The translations under genes were made by a program, and so were the position numbers. A stretch of 64,000 nt of DNA from Rehmannia glutinosa. Its lineage: Eukaryota > Streptophyta > Magnoliopsida > Lamiales > Orobanchaceae. This document shows positions 53,901 to 64,000 of the stretch, piece by piece. A model generated the notes under the pieces. The model was given only the letters and a program-made list of their open reading frames with translations, made no database searches and was not told the origin of the DNA. Position 1 is the first letter of the stretch, and each line of letters starts with the position of its first letter. The DNA lies in NCBI GenBank assembly GCA_016081115.2, contig CM071936.1, positions 76,981,262-77,045,261 on the forward strand, read 5' to 3'.

Positions 53901-55416
53901 GGACAAAATGGCTCTCTCACGAGCTTGACTTCCTCGCTAGTCTCTTCTTTTCTTTTTCCTTGAAGATATGCAAGATATCCGGCGATTATCTTCATCAAGT
54001 GCCTCGAACCACGCGGGTCAACCCGAGGAACCTCATCAATTCTTCCTATTCCTCAATGAATTGGTCGTTCAACTGTTCCTCGGCGACTCAACTTCCATTT
54101 CCTCCATTCTCGCAGACGATTTTGAATATCTGGATACAGAGGAGAGTACATAATTACATCATCATCTTCATCCTTTCCCTGTTGCCCTTCTTTTTCAGGA
54201 ATGGAGGGTAGCAAACTCAGCTGTTGTTCACCCTCAGCAGCATCTGTCGCAGGTGGAGACATAGTCCTATCGACAGGGGATTCTGCTGTCTCCACTGCTT
54301 CTTGTTCCTTAGCTGTTCTGTCCACAGCTGGGTCTTTAATTTGCCTCTGCTGATCGGCCTCAGCAGACTTGGCTGTTTCATCATCAACTGCTAGAGACTG
54401 CACTTCTTCCGCAGTCTCAGTGATTTTCTTCAGCTGAGTGGCAGACTCAGCCGTCTTCTCAAGCTCTGAGAGCTTGGTGATTCTTCTTCTTCTTTTTGTC
54501 CTTACCAGAGGAATTTCTAGTTCGGATACTTCTTCCTCAGATTCCTTGGCGGCGGGGGCCGGCGCATCTTTCTTTGACTGAGGAGCTGCCTTTCTTGACT
54601 TGGCAGTCCTCTTCTTCTTGATGGTCGGAGAAGGTATTTGTGGTTCCTTCTCCACTTCGGCTGCGTGGGCATGAGACACGGCTGCAAGGGCAGGTGCGAT
54701 TTTTTTCTTTGCTGTTGGGGCAGCTATCTTCTTCGCAGCTGCAGGGGCATCTTTCTTCTTTGGAGGGGAGACAACAGCTGTTTTCTCGGGGTCTGCTGAT
54801 TCCCCCTCACTGGTGTCCGCCTGCTTGGCGTATGCTCTCTTCTGGGCTCCGGATAAGTTGGCCCGAAACATCTTTTTGTTAACATGGAATGACTTCCCAT
54901 GCCGAAGGAGAACACCCTTCACCTCTATTAGATGGCGGATGACTAGGCCATAGCCGAGTGATCCTCCAAAGGATCCATCCTCCTTGAGTGACTTGTTGCC
55001 AATTTTCTGGCAAAGTCTGCTGTAAATGAATTCAGCCCAGTTGATCTTCTTCTCTTCCATGATCGCAGCCATGACGATCAGCTTGGTTTTGGACAGCTGA
55101 TTGAAGCTTCCAAACTTCATATCCACACACTTTGCGACGATATCCATTAATTTGTGACAATCGTCCTTCAGCAGCTTCTTGTCAGCTGTATAGACCACTT
55201 TCGCAGCACATTCCGGTAGAACTGTGCTACTTCTTCAACATATGTCATCTGAAACTCCATCGTGAGGAAGAGTTTTAGTCTGGATTTCTCGATTTTATCA
55301 GCAATCTTCTTCACAAGGGTTTCATCGGAACCCTGTTTAATCATCCATTCGAAATCCACTATTGAACCGGTGTGGATTTTCTTACCGAGCTTAGTGAAAT
55401 CATAAGTTGATGCCAT
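50991..55416 (-). pseudogene. Large extra gene between pol and 3' LTR
   Basis: Sense to the element. The start MASTYDFTKLGKKIHTGSIV is the first ATG after a spacer. The N-terminal part (55416-54850) has FYRNVLRKWS, VAKCVDMKFGSFNQLSKTKL and KKINWAEFIYSRLC, resembling the putative plant transposon protein (Transposase_32-like) domain found in plant retroelements. A Lys/Ala/Glu/Pro-rich region (54780-54270) with a basic KTKRRRRITK-type cluster (seen as RTKRRRRITK) follows. The middle (54050-52450) is low-complexity, acidic and Ser-rich and heavily shifted. A 433-codon open piece (52442-51141) carries long coiled coils and an RG-rich RGRGRSGGGRGFQPRP motif. A last charged helix (KKKTAEEEKKRKRAEDD) ends at 50991. 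No signal peptide or clear membrane segment is seen, so an envelope role is not supported. Total about 1,400 codons. Confidence 0.65.
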
Positions 55417-55971
55417 TTTTGTGAGTTTTTACCGATCGAAACTTGATGAACTTGCTTTGAAGACATGTAGGGTTTTGAGAGAAAGAAACTTGTTTTCTTT
55501 GCTTTGGAAAGATGAACAGTTTAAGTGAGAGAGAGAAACTGAACAAAAGAGTATATAAGGGTTATGAAAGGACGTGTTTTTGGTTTTTGAAATTTTGATC
55601 AAGATCAATAGCTCAGATTTAGCACGTCTCATTGCATTTAATTTCTCGCATTTAATGCGGCAGCATTTCTATCCAATCATATGCTTGTTGTGCAGCTTTT
55701 GACTGTACCCGTCATTATTATGCTGACGTCATTCTTAAAAACATTCCCGCTTATTAAAAACAATTGCGTTTTTGTCACTTAGCTCATAAATGACTCAGCT
55801 TACTCCTTAGCTGACTCCACTCTTCTTTTCTCTATTCGTATAGTGACTCAGCTGTCAGCTAACTCGATACAGCTGACTTTCCGATACGGCTAGTTCACTT
55901 GGCTGATTCATGAGATCTGCTCTATTTTCATCTTTTCACGTTCCATCTCTTCTCCTTGAGTCTTCTGAGTG
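55417..55971 (-). other. Spacer between pol and the extra gene, possible promoter
   Basis: Non-coding. The minus strand has CTTATATACTC near 55545-55560, then a CT-rich GTTTCTCTCTCTCACTT, then the ATG of the extra gene about 130 bp on. This resembles a TATA box with a pyrimidine-rich leader. The part at 55780-55910 is rich in CAGCTGACT words. Confidence 0.35.
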
Positions 55972-57440
55972 TCAACTCAGCTCAATTAACCCTAGCTCAT
56001 GCTTAAGTTCTTCAAATTTTGATTCACATAATGGCTTTGTGAATATGTCAGCTAACTGTTTATCAGTTGAGATGTATTCCAAGGTGATGGCTTTCTTTTC
56101 AACATGATCTCTTATAAAATGATATCTGACATCAATGTGCTTCGTTCTCGAATGCAACATAGAATTCTGAGTGATTGCAATAGCACTTGTGTTATCTCAC
56201 ATAATTGGAATCTCTTTTTCTTGAACATCATAATCTCTCAGCTGCTGTCTCATCCATAAGACTTGGGCACAACAATGCCCCTTGAGCCTATGTACTGCTT
56301 GGTTTGTGGATGTGTCTATTGAGTTTTTCTTCTTGCTAAACCAGGAAACCAACCTGTTTCCAAGCATTTGACATGTACCTGAAGTACTCTTCCTGCCAAC
56401 TCTACATCCAGCATAGTCAGAGTCTAAGTAACCAATTAGCTTGAATCCACCTTCCTTTGGATACCATAAGCCAACTTCTTGGCATCCCTTCAAGTATCTT
56501 AGGATTCTCTTAGCTGCAGTCATGTGGCTTTCTTTTGGAGCAGATTGGAATCTTGCACATACACCTACTGCAAAGGTGATGTCTGGCCTACTTGCTGTTA
56601 GATAGAGCAAAGATCCAATGAGTGCTCTATACCTTGTTTGATCCACAGCCTTGCCATCTGCATCCATGTCCATCTTGATTGATGTGTTCATTGGTATTTT
56701 CACAGAAGACTTCTCTTCCATACCAAATTTCTTCATTAAATCTCTGGTGTACTTTGTTTGACTTATGAAGGTTCCATCTTTCAGCTGTTTAACTTGAAGT
56801 CCTAGAAAGAATGTCAGCTCTCCCATCATGCTCATTTCAAATTTGCCTTGCATGAGGTTTGAGAACTTATCACACAGCTCTTTGTTTGTGGATCCAAAAA
56901 TGATATCATCCACATATATTTGAACAAGTAGTATACTCTCCCCATCTTGAATTCTGAAGAGTGTTCTGTCCACTTTGCCTTTGGTGAATCTATTATCTGT
57001 CAGAAATTGGGATAATGTATCATACCATGCTCTTGGTGCTTGTTTCAAACCATATAAAGCTTTCTTGAGCTTGTACACCTTGTCTCCAAGAGTCTTCTAC
57101 TCAAATCCTGGAGGTTGTTCAACATAGACTTCCTTTTCCAACAATCCATTTAAGAATGCACTTTTCACATCCATTTGATATACAATGAAGTTCTTGTGTG
57201 CAGCATAGGCAAGAAACATCCTTATTGCTTCTAGTCTTGCAACAGGAGCAAATGTTTCATCAAAATCTATTCCTACTTCTTGGCAATACCCTTGGCTACC
57301 AATCTTGCTTTGTTCCTTACCACAGATCCTTCCTCATTCATCTTGTTTCTGAAAACCCATTTTATCCCAATGACATTTTGATGGGTTGGTCTTCGTACTA
57401 ATTCCCATACTTTATTCCTTTCAAACTGATTCAGCTCTTC
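55972..57440 (-). pseudogene. Copia reverse transcriptase and RNase H
   Basis: RT starts near IKWVFRNKMNEEGSVVRNKA, continues with MDVKSAFLNG, KLKKALYGLKQAPRAWYDTL, the catalytic QIYVDDIIFGST and MGELTFFLGLQV, then GSLLYLTASRPDITFAV, the RNase H text DSDYAGCRVGRKSTSG and TKHIDVRYHFIRDHV, ending DIFTKPL...LGLIELS. The YVDD site is intact. Breaks: a shift near 57290, a stop at 57099, altered text where STAEAEY is expected (56290-56310), and a stop at 56196. Confidence 0.88.
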
Positions 57441-58744
57441 TTGCATGGCTTGAATCCAATGTGTGTCATCCAATGCTTGTGACACATCCTTTGGCTCTAT
57501 TTGGGAGATAAAACAAGTGAACATTGCTTCTTGTTGAGCTCTGGATCTGGTTCTTACACCATCTCTTACATATCCAATGACTAGCTCTGGTGGATGGTCT
57601 CTCAGCCATCTCACATCAGGTTGGAGTAAGTTAGCCGATTGGATCGGGCGTCTTCTTGTTGTGTTGTCTTGAGCAGCTCTTTCATTATCATTCAGTTGCA
57701 GATTTTCCAGTTGTCTTTGAGATTCAGCTGTCTCATCTTCATCTTGATTGATTGCTCCAACTTCAGCTTCAATATAGGGACTCTTCTGCATAGTTGGCTG
57801 ATTTAGCTTATCAGCTAACTCTTCAAAGTCTTCTCCATTTACATTAGGTTCATCAAAAACCACATGAATAGACTCTTCTGTGACCATAGTCCTCTTGTTC
57901 AGCACTCTGTAGGCTTTGCTCTCAGCTGAGTATCCCAAGAAGATACCTTCATCAGCTTTAGCATCAAAAGCCTTTAAATTGTCTTTTCCGTTGTTGTGGA
58001 TGAAGCATTTACATCCGAATATTCTAAAGTATGCAACATTTGGCTTCCTCCCTGTCCATATTTCATAGGGAGTTTTTGTCAGCTGTCTATTAATCGTGCA
58101 TCTATTTTGAGTATAGCATGCAGTGTTTATAGCTTCATCCCAAAATCTTTTAGGCAATCCAGCTTCAGCTAACATTGTCCTTGCGGCTTCTTTGAGAGTT
58201 CTGTTTCTTCTTTCAGCTACTCCATTCTCTTTGTGGAGTCCTTGCTGCAGATAACTCATGAGCAATACCATTCTCAACGCAATACTGAGTTATTATCCCA
58301 TTGACAAACTCAGTTCTTCTATCAGATCTTATCTTTATAATGGTTTGGCTCTTTTCATTTTGAACTCTTCTCATCAGCTGAGGTAACTTCTGCAAGGTTT
58401 CCTTCTTTTTGCACATGAAGATTGTCCATGTATATCTTGAATAATCATCCACCACCACTAAGGTGTATTTCTTTCCACTTATCTTTGGTGGCTCAATGGA
58501 CTAAATAAATCCATATGCAAAGATGCAATATCCTTGTTGAAGATGGACTAGACTTGTTTGAATGATGATTTGATCTACTTTCCCATCGGCATGCATCACA
58601 AACACTTTCCTTCTTGTATACTGAGTCTGGAAGTCCTTCTACTAGATGACTCCTTGCAAGCTTGTTAATTGTCTTGAAATTCAGGTGACTCAGCTTCTTG
58701 TGCCACAACCAACTTGATTCGTTGTACTTTTTGCTATGAGACAA
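57441..58744 (-). pseudogene. Copia integrase
   Basis: Zinc-binding WLWHKKLSHLNF and VCDAC at 58580-58710, catalytic core with VVDDYSRYTW, IRSDRRTEF (Gly-Gly replaced) and NGVAERRNRTLKEAARTM, then GCKCFIHN, GIFLGYSAESKAYRVLN and a long linker to RT. A stop near 58493 and a shift near 58230 break it; the second Asp survives in IRSD. Confidence 0.85.
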
Positions 58745-59110
58745 GTGCTTGGTGTGGCGATTGATTGATCTACCACATACATATTCTTCATGCGGATCCT
58801 AGCAAAGACTATTTCATTTGATTGATGTCCTTGATCCGGCATACTCCCATATTGAATCCAACATTGTAGCCCTTGTCACAGAGTTGGCTGATGCTTAGTA
58901 GGTTGAAGTTGAGGCCTTCAACATATGCAACATCTGTGATTTCTAAACCATTTTTCTTGATTGATCCAGTGCCTCTTATTTCCCTGGAGCTTCATTTCCT
59001 CCAAATATGACTTTTGCGCCTCTAATCTCCTTGAATTTTGATAGATTTTTCTTGTTTCCTGTCATATGTCTGGAACAACCACTATCCATGTACCAGGTTC
59101 CTTGGCACTC
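58745..59110 (-). pseudogene. Copia protease
   Basis: The minus strand at about 59055-59102 reads GTWYMDSGCSRHMTGN, the aspartic protease active site (DSG), in a short frame closed soon after. Later text such as EGLNFNLLSISQLCDKGYNV survives in shifted frames. The protein cannot be made whole from the sequence as it stands. Confidence 0.7.
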
Positions 59111-59140
59111 AACTGTTCCTTGAACCTGCAATTAAGGAAA

Positions 59141-59602
59141 TTAGTTTTTAGGTACCCATGCTTGTCCGGGTTCTGAGGGGTTAGTGCTGTAAGATGATCC
59201 AACCAACCTATAGCCAAATGATTTGACTCTAAGAGGTTGCCATCTATCTGTGCCATAATCATAACTCACTTTGGCAAATTGCTTGGGGGCTTTAGGTTCA
59301 TACAACTGTCTCTTTTGTCTGTATGCCTGTGTGTGTGTTTTTGCAATTGCCTTCTTTGGGTAGTTGTGATATTTCTGAGTGTAGTGCCTGGGTGCATATG
59401 TGTGCTGATGATAGCTCTTTTGCCTTTGGAATGGCCTTTGCTGAGTTCTGGGCCTTTGCCATTTAGGCTTATATTCCATAGGTATTTGTTGATACTTCAC
59501 ATTATTCCAATCAACTTGGCTTGGGTAATTTCTACCATTCCCATCATATGTGTTTCTTTGATAAAACTTCTGGGGTTTTTGGTAGCTCTGTTTCTTCTTC
59601 AC
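59141..59602 (-). pseudogene. Basic Gln/Tyr/Lys-rich linker upstream of protease
   Basis: A 153-codon open piece, rich in Gln, Tyr, Lys and Arg (KWQRPRTQQRPFQRQKSYHQ), ending WVPKN. The Trp-x-Pro-Lys end is the wording that usually leads into the protease of Sireviruses. The second zinc knuckle expected here is not visible. It is part of the gag-pol polyprotein. Confidence 0.55.
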
Positions 59603-59680
59603 AGAGTACTTCCTGTTTGGAGTTTGTTGAGGAACTCAGCTGGATTTCTTCTCAGTTGTCCTCTCAGCATACTCAACAGG

Positions 59681-60430
59681 CTATTTTCCTTTTCCTTTAT
59701 ATCCAAGGCCAGTTTGTTTGTGATTGTGTTTTGGAGTGAATGTGGGTGAAACATTTGGTGTCTTGGATTTTTGAGATGCTTCATTACTTGAAGATCCTTT
59801 TTCCAAGATTACTCTGGGAGTTTGACTGTGCACAAAGGAATTGAATCCTATGCATGTCTTGTCTCCACACTCTTTTTGGCTCATAATAAGGTCATCCAAT
59901 GATTTAGATGCCTTAGTGAATAAAGCAATCACATTTTTGAGATCATTTTCCCTCTTTTCTATAGCAGCTATCTCTACTATTAGTTTAGCATTCTCAGCCT
60001 TCAGCTCTTTGTTTTCATCAGCTATATGACTTAGAGTACTCAGCTCCTTAGTCAGCTGTGAGTTTTGGCTTTTGAGCTGACTGTTTTCCTCATTTAATAG
60101 TGTGTGTGAGGATTTAATGTGCTCAAAATCTTTCATCATTTTGCCTAATGAATCATAAAGATCAGTGGGTGATGAAGTGTGTGTGTCACAATCACTATCA
60201 CTAGAACCGAGTGAGATGAGTTAGAGTGTACCTCATCTTCTTGGTCGGAGTTGATCTTGTTCTTTAGCCATTAGACAAATCATTGCTTCTTCTTGAGAAT
60301 CACTTGAGTAGTCGACTTCACTACTCTGAGTCTCTGCCGCTTCTTTTGACTTAGCTGTCTCGATCTCTCTGACCAAAATTGCCTTTTTCTTTTCTGTCTT
60401 CTTTCTCTCGAAGACTCTTACATCTTCTTC
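59681..60430 (-). pseudogene. Coiled-coil segment of Sirevirus gag-pol
   Basis: The clean part (60139-59681) is a heptad-rich coiled coil (LNEENSQLKSQNSQLTKELS, then ADENKELKAENAKLIVEIAA) followed by TGLGYKGKG. The part before it (60430-60140) is acidic and Ser-rich, in shifted frames. The same segment type lies in the first Sirevirus at 30050-30715. Confidence 0.7.
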
Positions 60431-60439
60431 ATTCTGTAT

Positions 60440-61465
60440 TTATTGACTACATGATTTGACGATCAATAGCAAAATGTTTACAGTTCTCTCGCAATTCCAA
60501 CACAGGTTTTCAACTTTTTGGTCAGCTCTTTCATTTCTTGGGTTGTCAGCTCTTTGATATTCGACCTTTTGATGCTCAGCTCTCTTTGGTGGCCTATCTT
60601 CCCTTGACTTGGAGGTAGCTGAATGTCTTCTGGAGGATTCACCTTTATTTCTTTTGTAGTTCTTGTTGAAGAACTTGTTGAATCTTTTAACCATCAGGGC
60701 AATCTCCTCCTGGTCAATGACTTCTTTGGCCTCAGCTCTCTTCCCATCCTTGACTATAAGTGCAGATGTTTTGGGTACAACTGTCTCCTCTTGATCTTTT
60801 CTTCTCAGCTCAAACTCGTAGGCTTTGAGGTCTGAGAATAGCTCATGATTTGATGTTGTTGTGAGGTTCATTGAATGTCTCAGGGCCATGACCTTCATTT
60901 CCCATTCAGCTGGGATACTTGTCAGAATCTTCATACACATCTCCTTCTGTGTATATTCTTTCCCAAGTGCTGATAGTTCATTGGTAATTTCAGTGAACCG
61001 AGCATCCAGCTGATCCAAGGTTTCACCTGCAAGCATTTTAAAATTTTCAAATTTTTGTACAACAACGGACAATTTGTTTCCTTTAATTTGCTCAGATCCT
61101 TCACAAATTAAAGTTAATTTATCCCAGATTTGTTTTGCAGTTTGAACATTGCTTTGTCCAAGGTCTTGTAAAGTATGTCCTTGGCCACATTGTCCAAGTT
61201 GTATCTTTTTCTGTCCTCGTTTGTCCATTCAGTCCTTGGTTTCTCAACTAGGGTGGTCTTTCTTTAGCAAAGAACTTCTTCTCCTTGTTGTGGGTCGCTT
61301 CTCCGCATTAATCTTTGTGTTCACCTTCAGTATTTGCAGTGGCCCATCCTCTATCACTATCCACATTTCATCATGTAAAGCTGATAGATGAGCCTGCATG
61401 CGAATTTTCCAGTCATCAAATTCCTCAATAGTGAACATGGGAATGCGTGTCAAATTTGCTTCCAT
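60440..61465 (-). pseudogene. Copia gag
   Basis: Starts MEANLTRIPMFTIEEFDDWK, continues IRMQAHLSALHDEMW, shifts near 61240, then TAKQIWDKLTLICEGSEQIK, VQKFENFKMLAGETLDQLDA, LGKEYTQKEMCMKILTSIPA and RFNKFFNKNYKRNKGES, the usual copia gag pattern. The zinc knuckle starts CWNC but the rest is shifted, so it is lost. The start lies about 110 bp inside the primer site. Confidence 0.82.
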
Positions 61466-61575
61466 GATAATAACTTTGTTGAATAAAAAGAGTTTTTAAA
61501 AGGCAAGTGTTAAAGGAATCTTTGAAAGATTGGAGATCTAGTTCAGTAACCAGTGTGGAAGGCTCAATGAAACAA

Positions 61576-61591
61576 CCTCTCTGATACCACT
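61576..61591 (-). other. Primer binding site of the second Sirevirus
   Basis: The minus strand reads AGTGGTATCAGAGAGG just inside the 5' LTR, matching the Met-tRNA site TGGTATCAGAG. Confidence 0.85.
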
Positions 61592-63168
61592 TGTAGGTCC
61601 CAAGGGGTGTGAGTAAGGTTTAGAAGGGGGGGGTTGAATAAACCTTACCAACCTTTCGATTTTAGTCCTTTTAAAATAATACAGAGTTAATTTCACAGCT
61701 ATGTCCTTGAGGGACAACTAAGTTAGTTAACCAGCAGAGTTAGCCACTCAACAGACTCGATTTAGCTATTGATAGAATAACTCAGCTGCTTAGTCTAATA
61801 CTTAACTTGGCTGTGATGAGATTTTCAGCGGAAGACTTAACACCCTTAAATTTGATTAAGCTTTGTTTTAACACTTCGTTTTAGCACTTTGTTAGTTATC
61901 AGTTAGATAGCAAATTATCAGCAAATATAAAATGATGTGCAGAAATAGAATGCTGAAATGTAAATGACACAATAATTTTTATAGAGGTTCGAAGATGGGG
62001 TAATTCTTCTACTCCTCTCTTCTCCAACTCTGGAGGAATCCACTAAGTATTGATCAGTACAAAGTGGTTAACGATCCGGATACAAGTCTTGATCACACAC
62101 GGTGACTTGCTCCTTTGGGACTCGGTCTAGAGATGCCTTGATCACACAGCTGGCTTCTCGTCCGACTCAGCTACTTCACAGGGCGGCTGCCTTGCTACTT
62201 CAGCTCACTTGCTCAAGCTTCTTGGATTTGATCACGAAGCCCTCCAATAACTTGAGACTGGTTCGACCTTGAATCTTCCTACAATCCTCCTTGGAAAGTA
62301 CACACCTTTTGATTCTTCAAAAGTTTCCTCTTCAACAGTTTGAAGTTGTCTTTCCTTCATAAGTTAGTGTTGGATCGATTTCCTTCGAGATTTAGGCCTG
62401 AGGATTTATCTTGAATAACTTGAGAATATATTGCAGGTTACAGTTTGAATAATTGCTTGAATGTTCGTTGTTCAGGTATGCAAGGTGACCTCTTCTCAAA
62501 GTGATTCCCCAGCCTTTTATAGTGAACTTTTAAAAATCTGCCCGTTGAAGAGATAGGCTGATTTTTAAAAGTCACTTGTGTTCGTTGGCTTGTCTTGTTG
62601 CAGTCCTTGATGTTGACATTTCCTCGTATTAAATGAATGTTCGACTTTTTTGGGTCGACACGAGGTGCGATCTTCCCATTGGTTTATTCCTTTTGCACGC
62701 TTCTCGGAATTTGAACACTTTAAGACATGTCGGCATGGAAGTATTACTTATTTAAGTAAGCTTCTTGACTTGGCAACGGATTCTTTTGATTGTCTTGACT
62801 TTCAGCGTTCTTTAACTTCCCAGGTGACTTCGAGTTAGCTTCCAATCAATGGATGACTCATCTGTCACTTCAACTTGACACTTGGCTTCTTGAGTTGACT
62901 TGACTGACACTTCACACAGCTGTATCTCAGCTGATACTCCTTCAGTCGAGTTCTTGACTTCTCCTCCTTGCCATACTCAGCTGTTTCATAGTGGAGTCTT
63001 CATTTCAGTCTTCAGTTGACTTTTCTGTATTCCCAGGCATAGCTGACTTGACTCAACTCATATGGCCCTATCTATTACAATACAAATTACAAGGAAAATG
63101 GGGTGCCAACTTTCTAGTCCAAGTTTTACATGGCATTCATCAAAATCTAAATAATAAATTTCCCAACA
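61592..63168 (-). repeat. 5' LTR of the second Sirevirus
   Basis: 1,577 bp from TGTAGGTCCCAAGG to TTTCCCAACA. It holds many CAGCTGACT / ACTCAGCTG words and a TATA box at 62513-62522. Confidence 0.9.
62513..62522 (-). promoter_or_regulatory. TATA box in 5' LTR
   Basis: CTATAAAAGG on the minus strand; this LTR copy would be the element's promoter. Confidence 0.7.
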
Positions 63169-63171
63169 GCA

Positions 63172-63988
63172 TAGGCCCATGCAGTCTATCCAATATCCTG
63201 GCAATCGTGTGCCGCCCAGGGCCATCAGAGCTCAAGGACCTAGTCCATTAAACGAGAGAGAAGCCAAAATATGTCGTCTTCGATGTTGTCTCAATGAGTT
63301 GGAATAAATGCCTGAAGAAGTCCCCTACCACCCCAACCCAATGTCAGGTCGAGTTGACATGGTGTCACCTTTCGCTCCGTATATCTTAACGACTCCACTT
63401 CCAGCAAAATTCAGGGTACCACAAATTAGGTTGTATGATGGCGAAAATGGTCCCACAACGCATATTCACAAGTACCTTGCATGGACCAAGCTGTACGGTC
63501 CTATTGATGAGATTCTATGGAGAGCCTTCCCATTAACCCTTGGTGACTGAGCTCACCGATGGTCCCGCACCCTTCCACCTGGATCAATCCATTCGTGGAA
63601 TGATTTAGCTCCTGCTTTCACCACACATATTTTGGCATCCAGAGTCCGAGATGCCCCAAAAGATTCTTTGGTCACCATCAAGCAAAGTAAAGACGAGCCG
63701 CTGAAAAGTTACATTTCTGGGTTTAATAAACAAATCCGTGAGATGGAACCAGTTTCGGATGATGTGATGCTGATGGCCGCAATTTCAGGACTTGCCCCAA
63801 ATTCACGATTCCGCTTTGCTATCCACGAGCATGGAAAAAGTACGTTTCAGGAATTTCTTATACAGGCAGAGAGACATATCTGCACTGAAGAAGCAATGGC
63901 AGGTCCCACAACCGAGCAGAAACATCAGGGAGCAATGAAAGATTTTAAGAAGGATTCCACCTCAGGATCCGGGTCAGGTTTCAAGTAA
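63172..63988 (+). pseudogene. Ty3/gypsy gag, cut by the second Sirevirus
   Basis: Plus-strand gag of another gypsy element. Early text SGRVDMVSPFAPYILTTPLP then KFRVPQIRLYDGENGPTTHI is the run-in to the gag core; SWNDLAPAFTTHILASRVRD, KQSKDEPLKSYISGFNKQI and MLMAAISGLAPNSRFRFAI are the retrotransposon gag domain. Stops at 63304-63306 and 63548-63550 break the frame. It starts directly at the edge of the Sirevirus LTR, so its 5' part was displaced or lost. The last frame closes at 63988, and any pol lies beyond the window. Confidence 0.75.
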
Positions 63989-64000
63989 TTTTTGGACAAT

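Larger units (their letters stand above)
49457..63168 (-). mobile_element. Second, larger Sirevirus with an extra 3' gene
   Basis: A 13.7 kb Ty1/copia element on the minus strand: 5' LTR 61592-63168, Met primer site, gag, coiled coil, protease, integrase, RT-RNase H, a spacer, a broken gene of about 4.4 kb, polypurine tract and a truncated 3' LTR 49457-50701. The coiled coil between gag and protease and the gene after pol fit the Sirevirus lineage, where some members carry an extra 3' gene. The 3' LTR lacks the 334 bp that would face outward, so the left edge is damaged and no target duplication can be tested. Most genes carry several breaks. Confidence 0.88.

Noticed and set aside
50991..55416. 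Envelope protein call for the extra Sirevirus gene
   Set aside because: No signal peptide, transmembrane segment or furin-like site is visible; only the position is shared with envelope-like genes.
59237..59749. Plus-strand 170-codon frame with hydrophobic segments
   Set aside because: It is antisense to the gag-pol linker of the second Sirevirus, whose minus-strand frame carries the recognisable context.

Overview
This 64 kb window looks like repeat-dense heterochromatin from a flowering plant, most likely a eudicot. The reasons are plant-type Sirevirus (Ty1/copia) elements, an Athila-type and another Ty3/gypsy element, an En/Spm (CACTA) transposon with a TNP2-like transposase, hAT and TIR elements, and an endogenous caulimovirid. 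The exact taxon is not decided by the sequence. I found no convincing host gene, tRNA, rRNA or CRISPR array. Almost every coding stretch belongs to a mobile element and most carry frameshifts or stops. Some of these small indels may be long-read consensus errors rather than biological decay.

Layout. 1-6832: AT-rich sequence holding copies of an unclassified terminal-inverted-repeat (TIR) family; one copy is interrupted by a hAT-like element with a perfect 8-bp target duplication. 6833-6932: assembly gap. 6933-9663: minus-strand Sirevirus-like fragment (gag relic, primer site, 5' LTR). 9664-16251: plus-strand Athila-type gypsy remnant (integrase, ATHILA-ORF1-like gene downstream of integrase, 3' LTR), which appears to sit inside the 5' LTR of the next element. 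16252-21772: gag-only gypsy element with two minisatellite blocks and no pol. 21773-22520: unassigned.

22521-48792: one CACTA transposon, defined by CACTACAAG ends and an ATT duplication on both sides, stretched to 26 kb by insertions. Inside it lies an endogenous pararetrovirus (about 23.9-40.2 kb) with primer site, coat, movement, protease-RT-RNase H and a putative transactivator gene, plus a 35S-like promoter. Inside that lies a full-length minus-strand Sirevirus (24502-33000) with two near-identical LTRs. The CACTA transposase genes occupy 42.2-48.1 kb.

48793-64000: a LINE fragment, an unassigned GC-richer stretch, then a second, larger Sirevirus (49457-63168, minus strand) carrying a degenerate gene of roughly 1,400 codons between pol and the 3' LTR, and finally the gag of another gypsy element running to the window edge.

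The genes do not form a host pathway. They are the replication genes of separate elements nested in one another, so the most useful reading is a relative insertion history: the CACTA is older than the pararetrovirus copy, which is older than the first Sirevirus. The Sirevirus fragment at 6.9-9.7 kb is younger than the Athila element, which is younger than the gag-only gypsy element.
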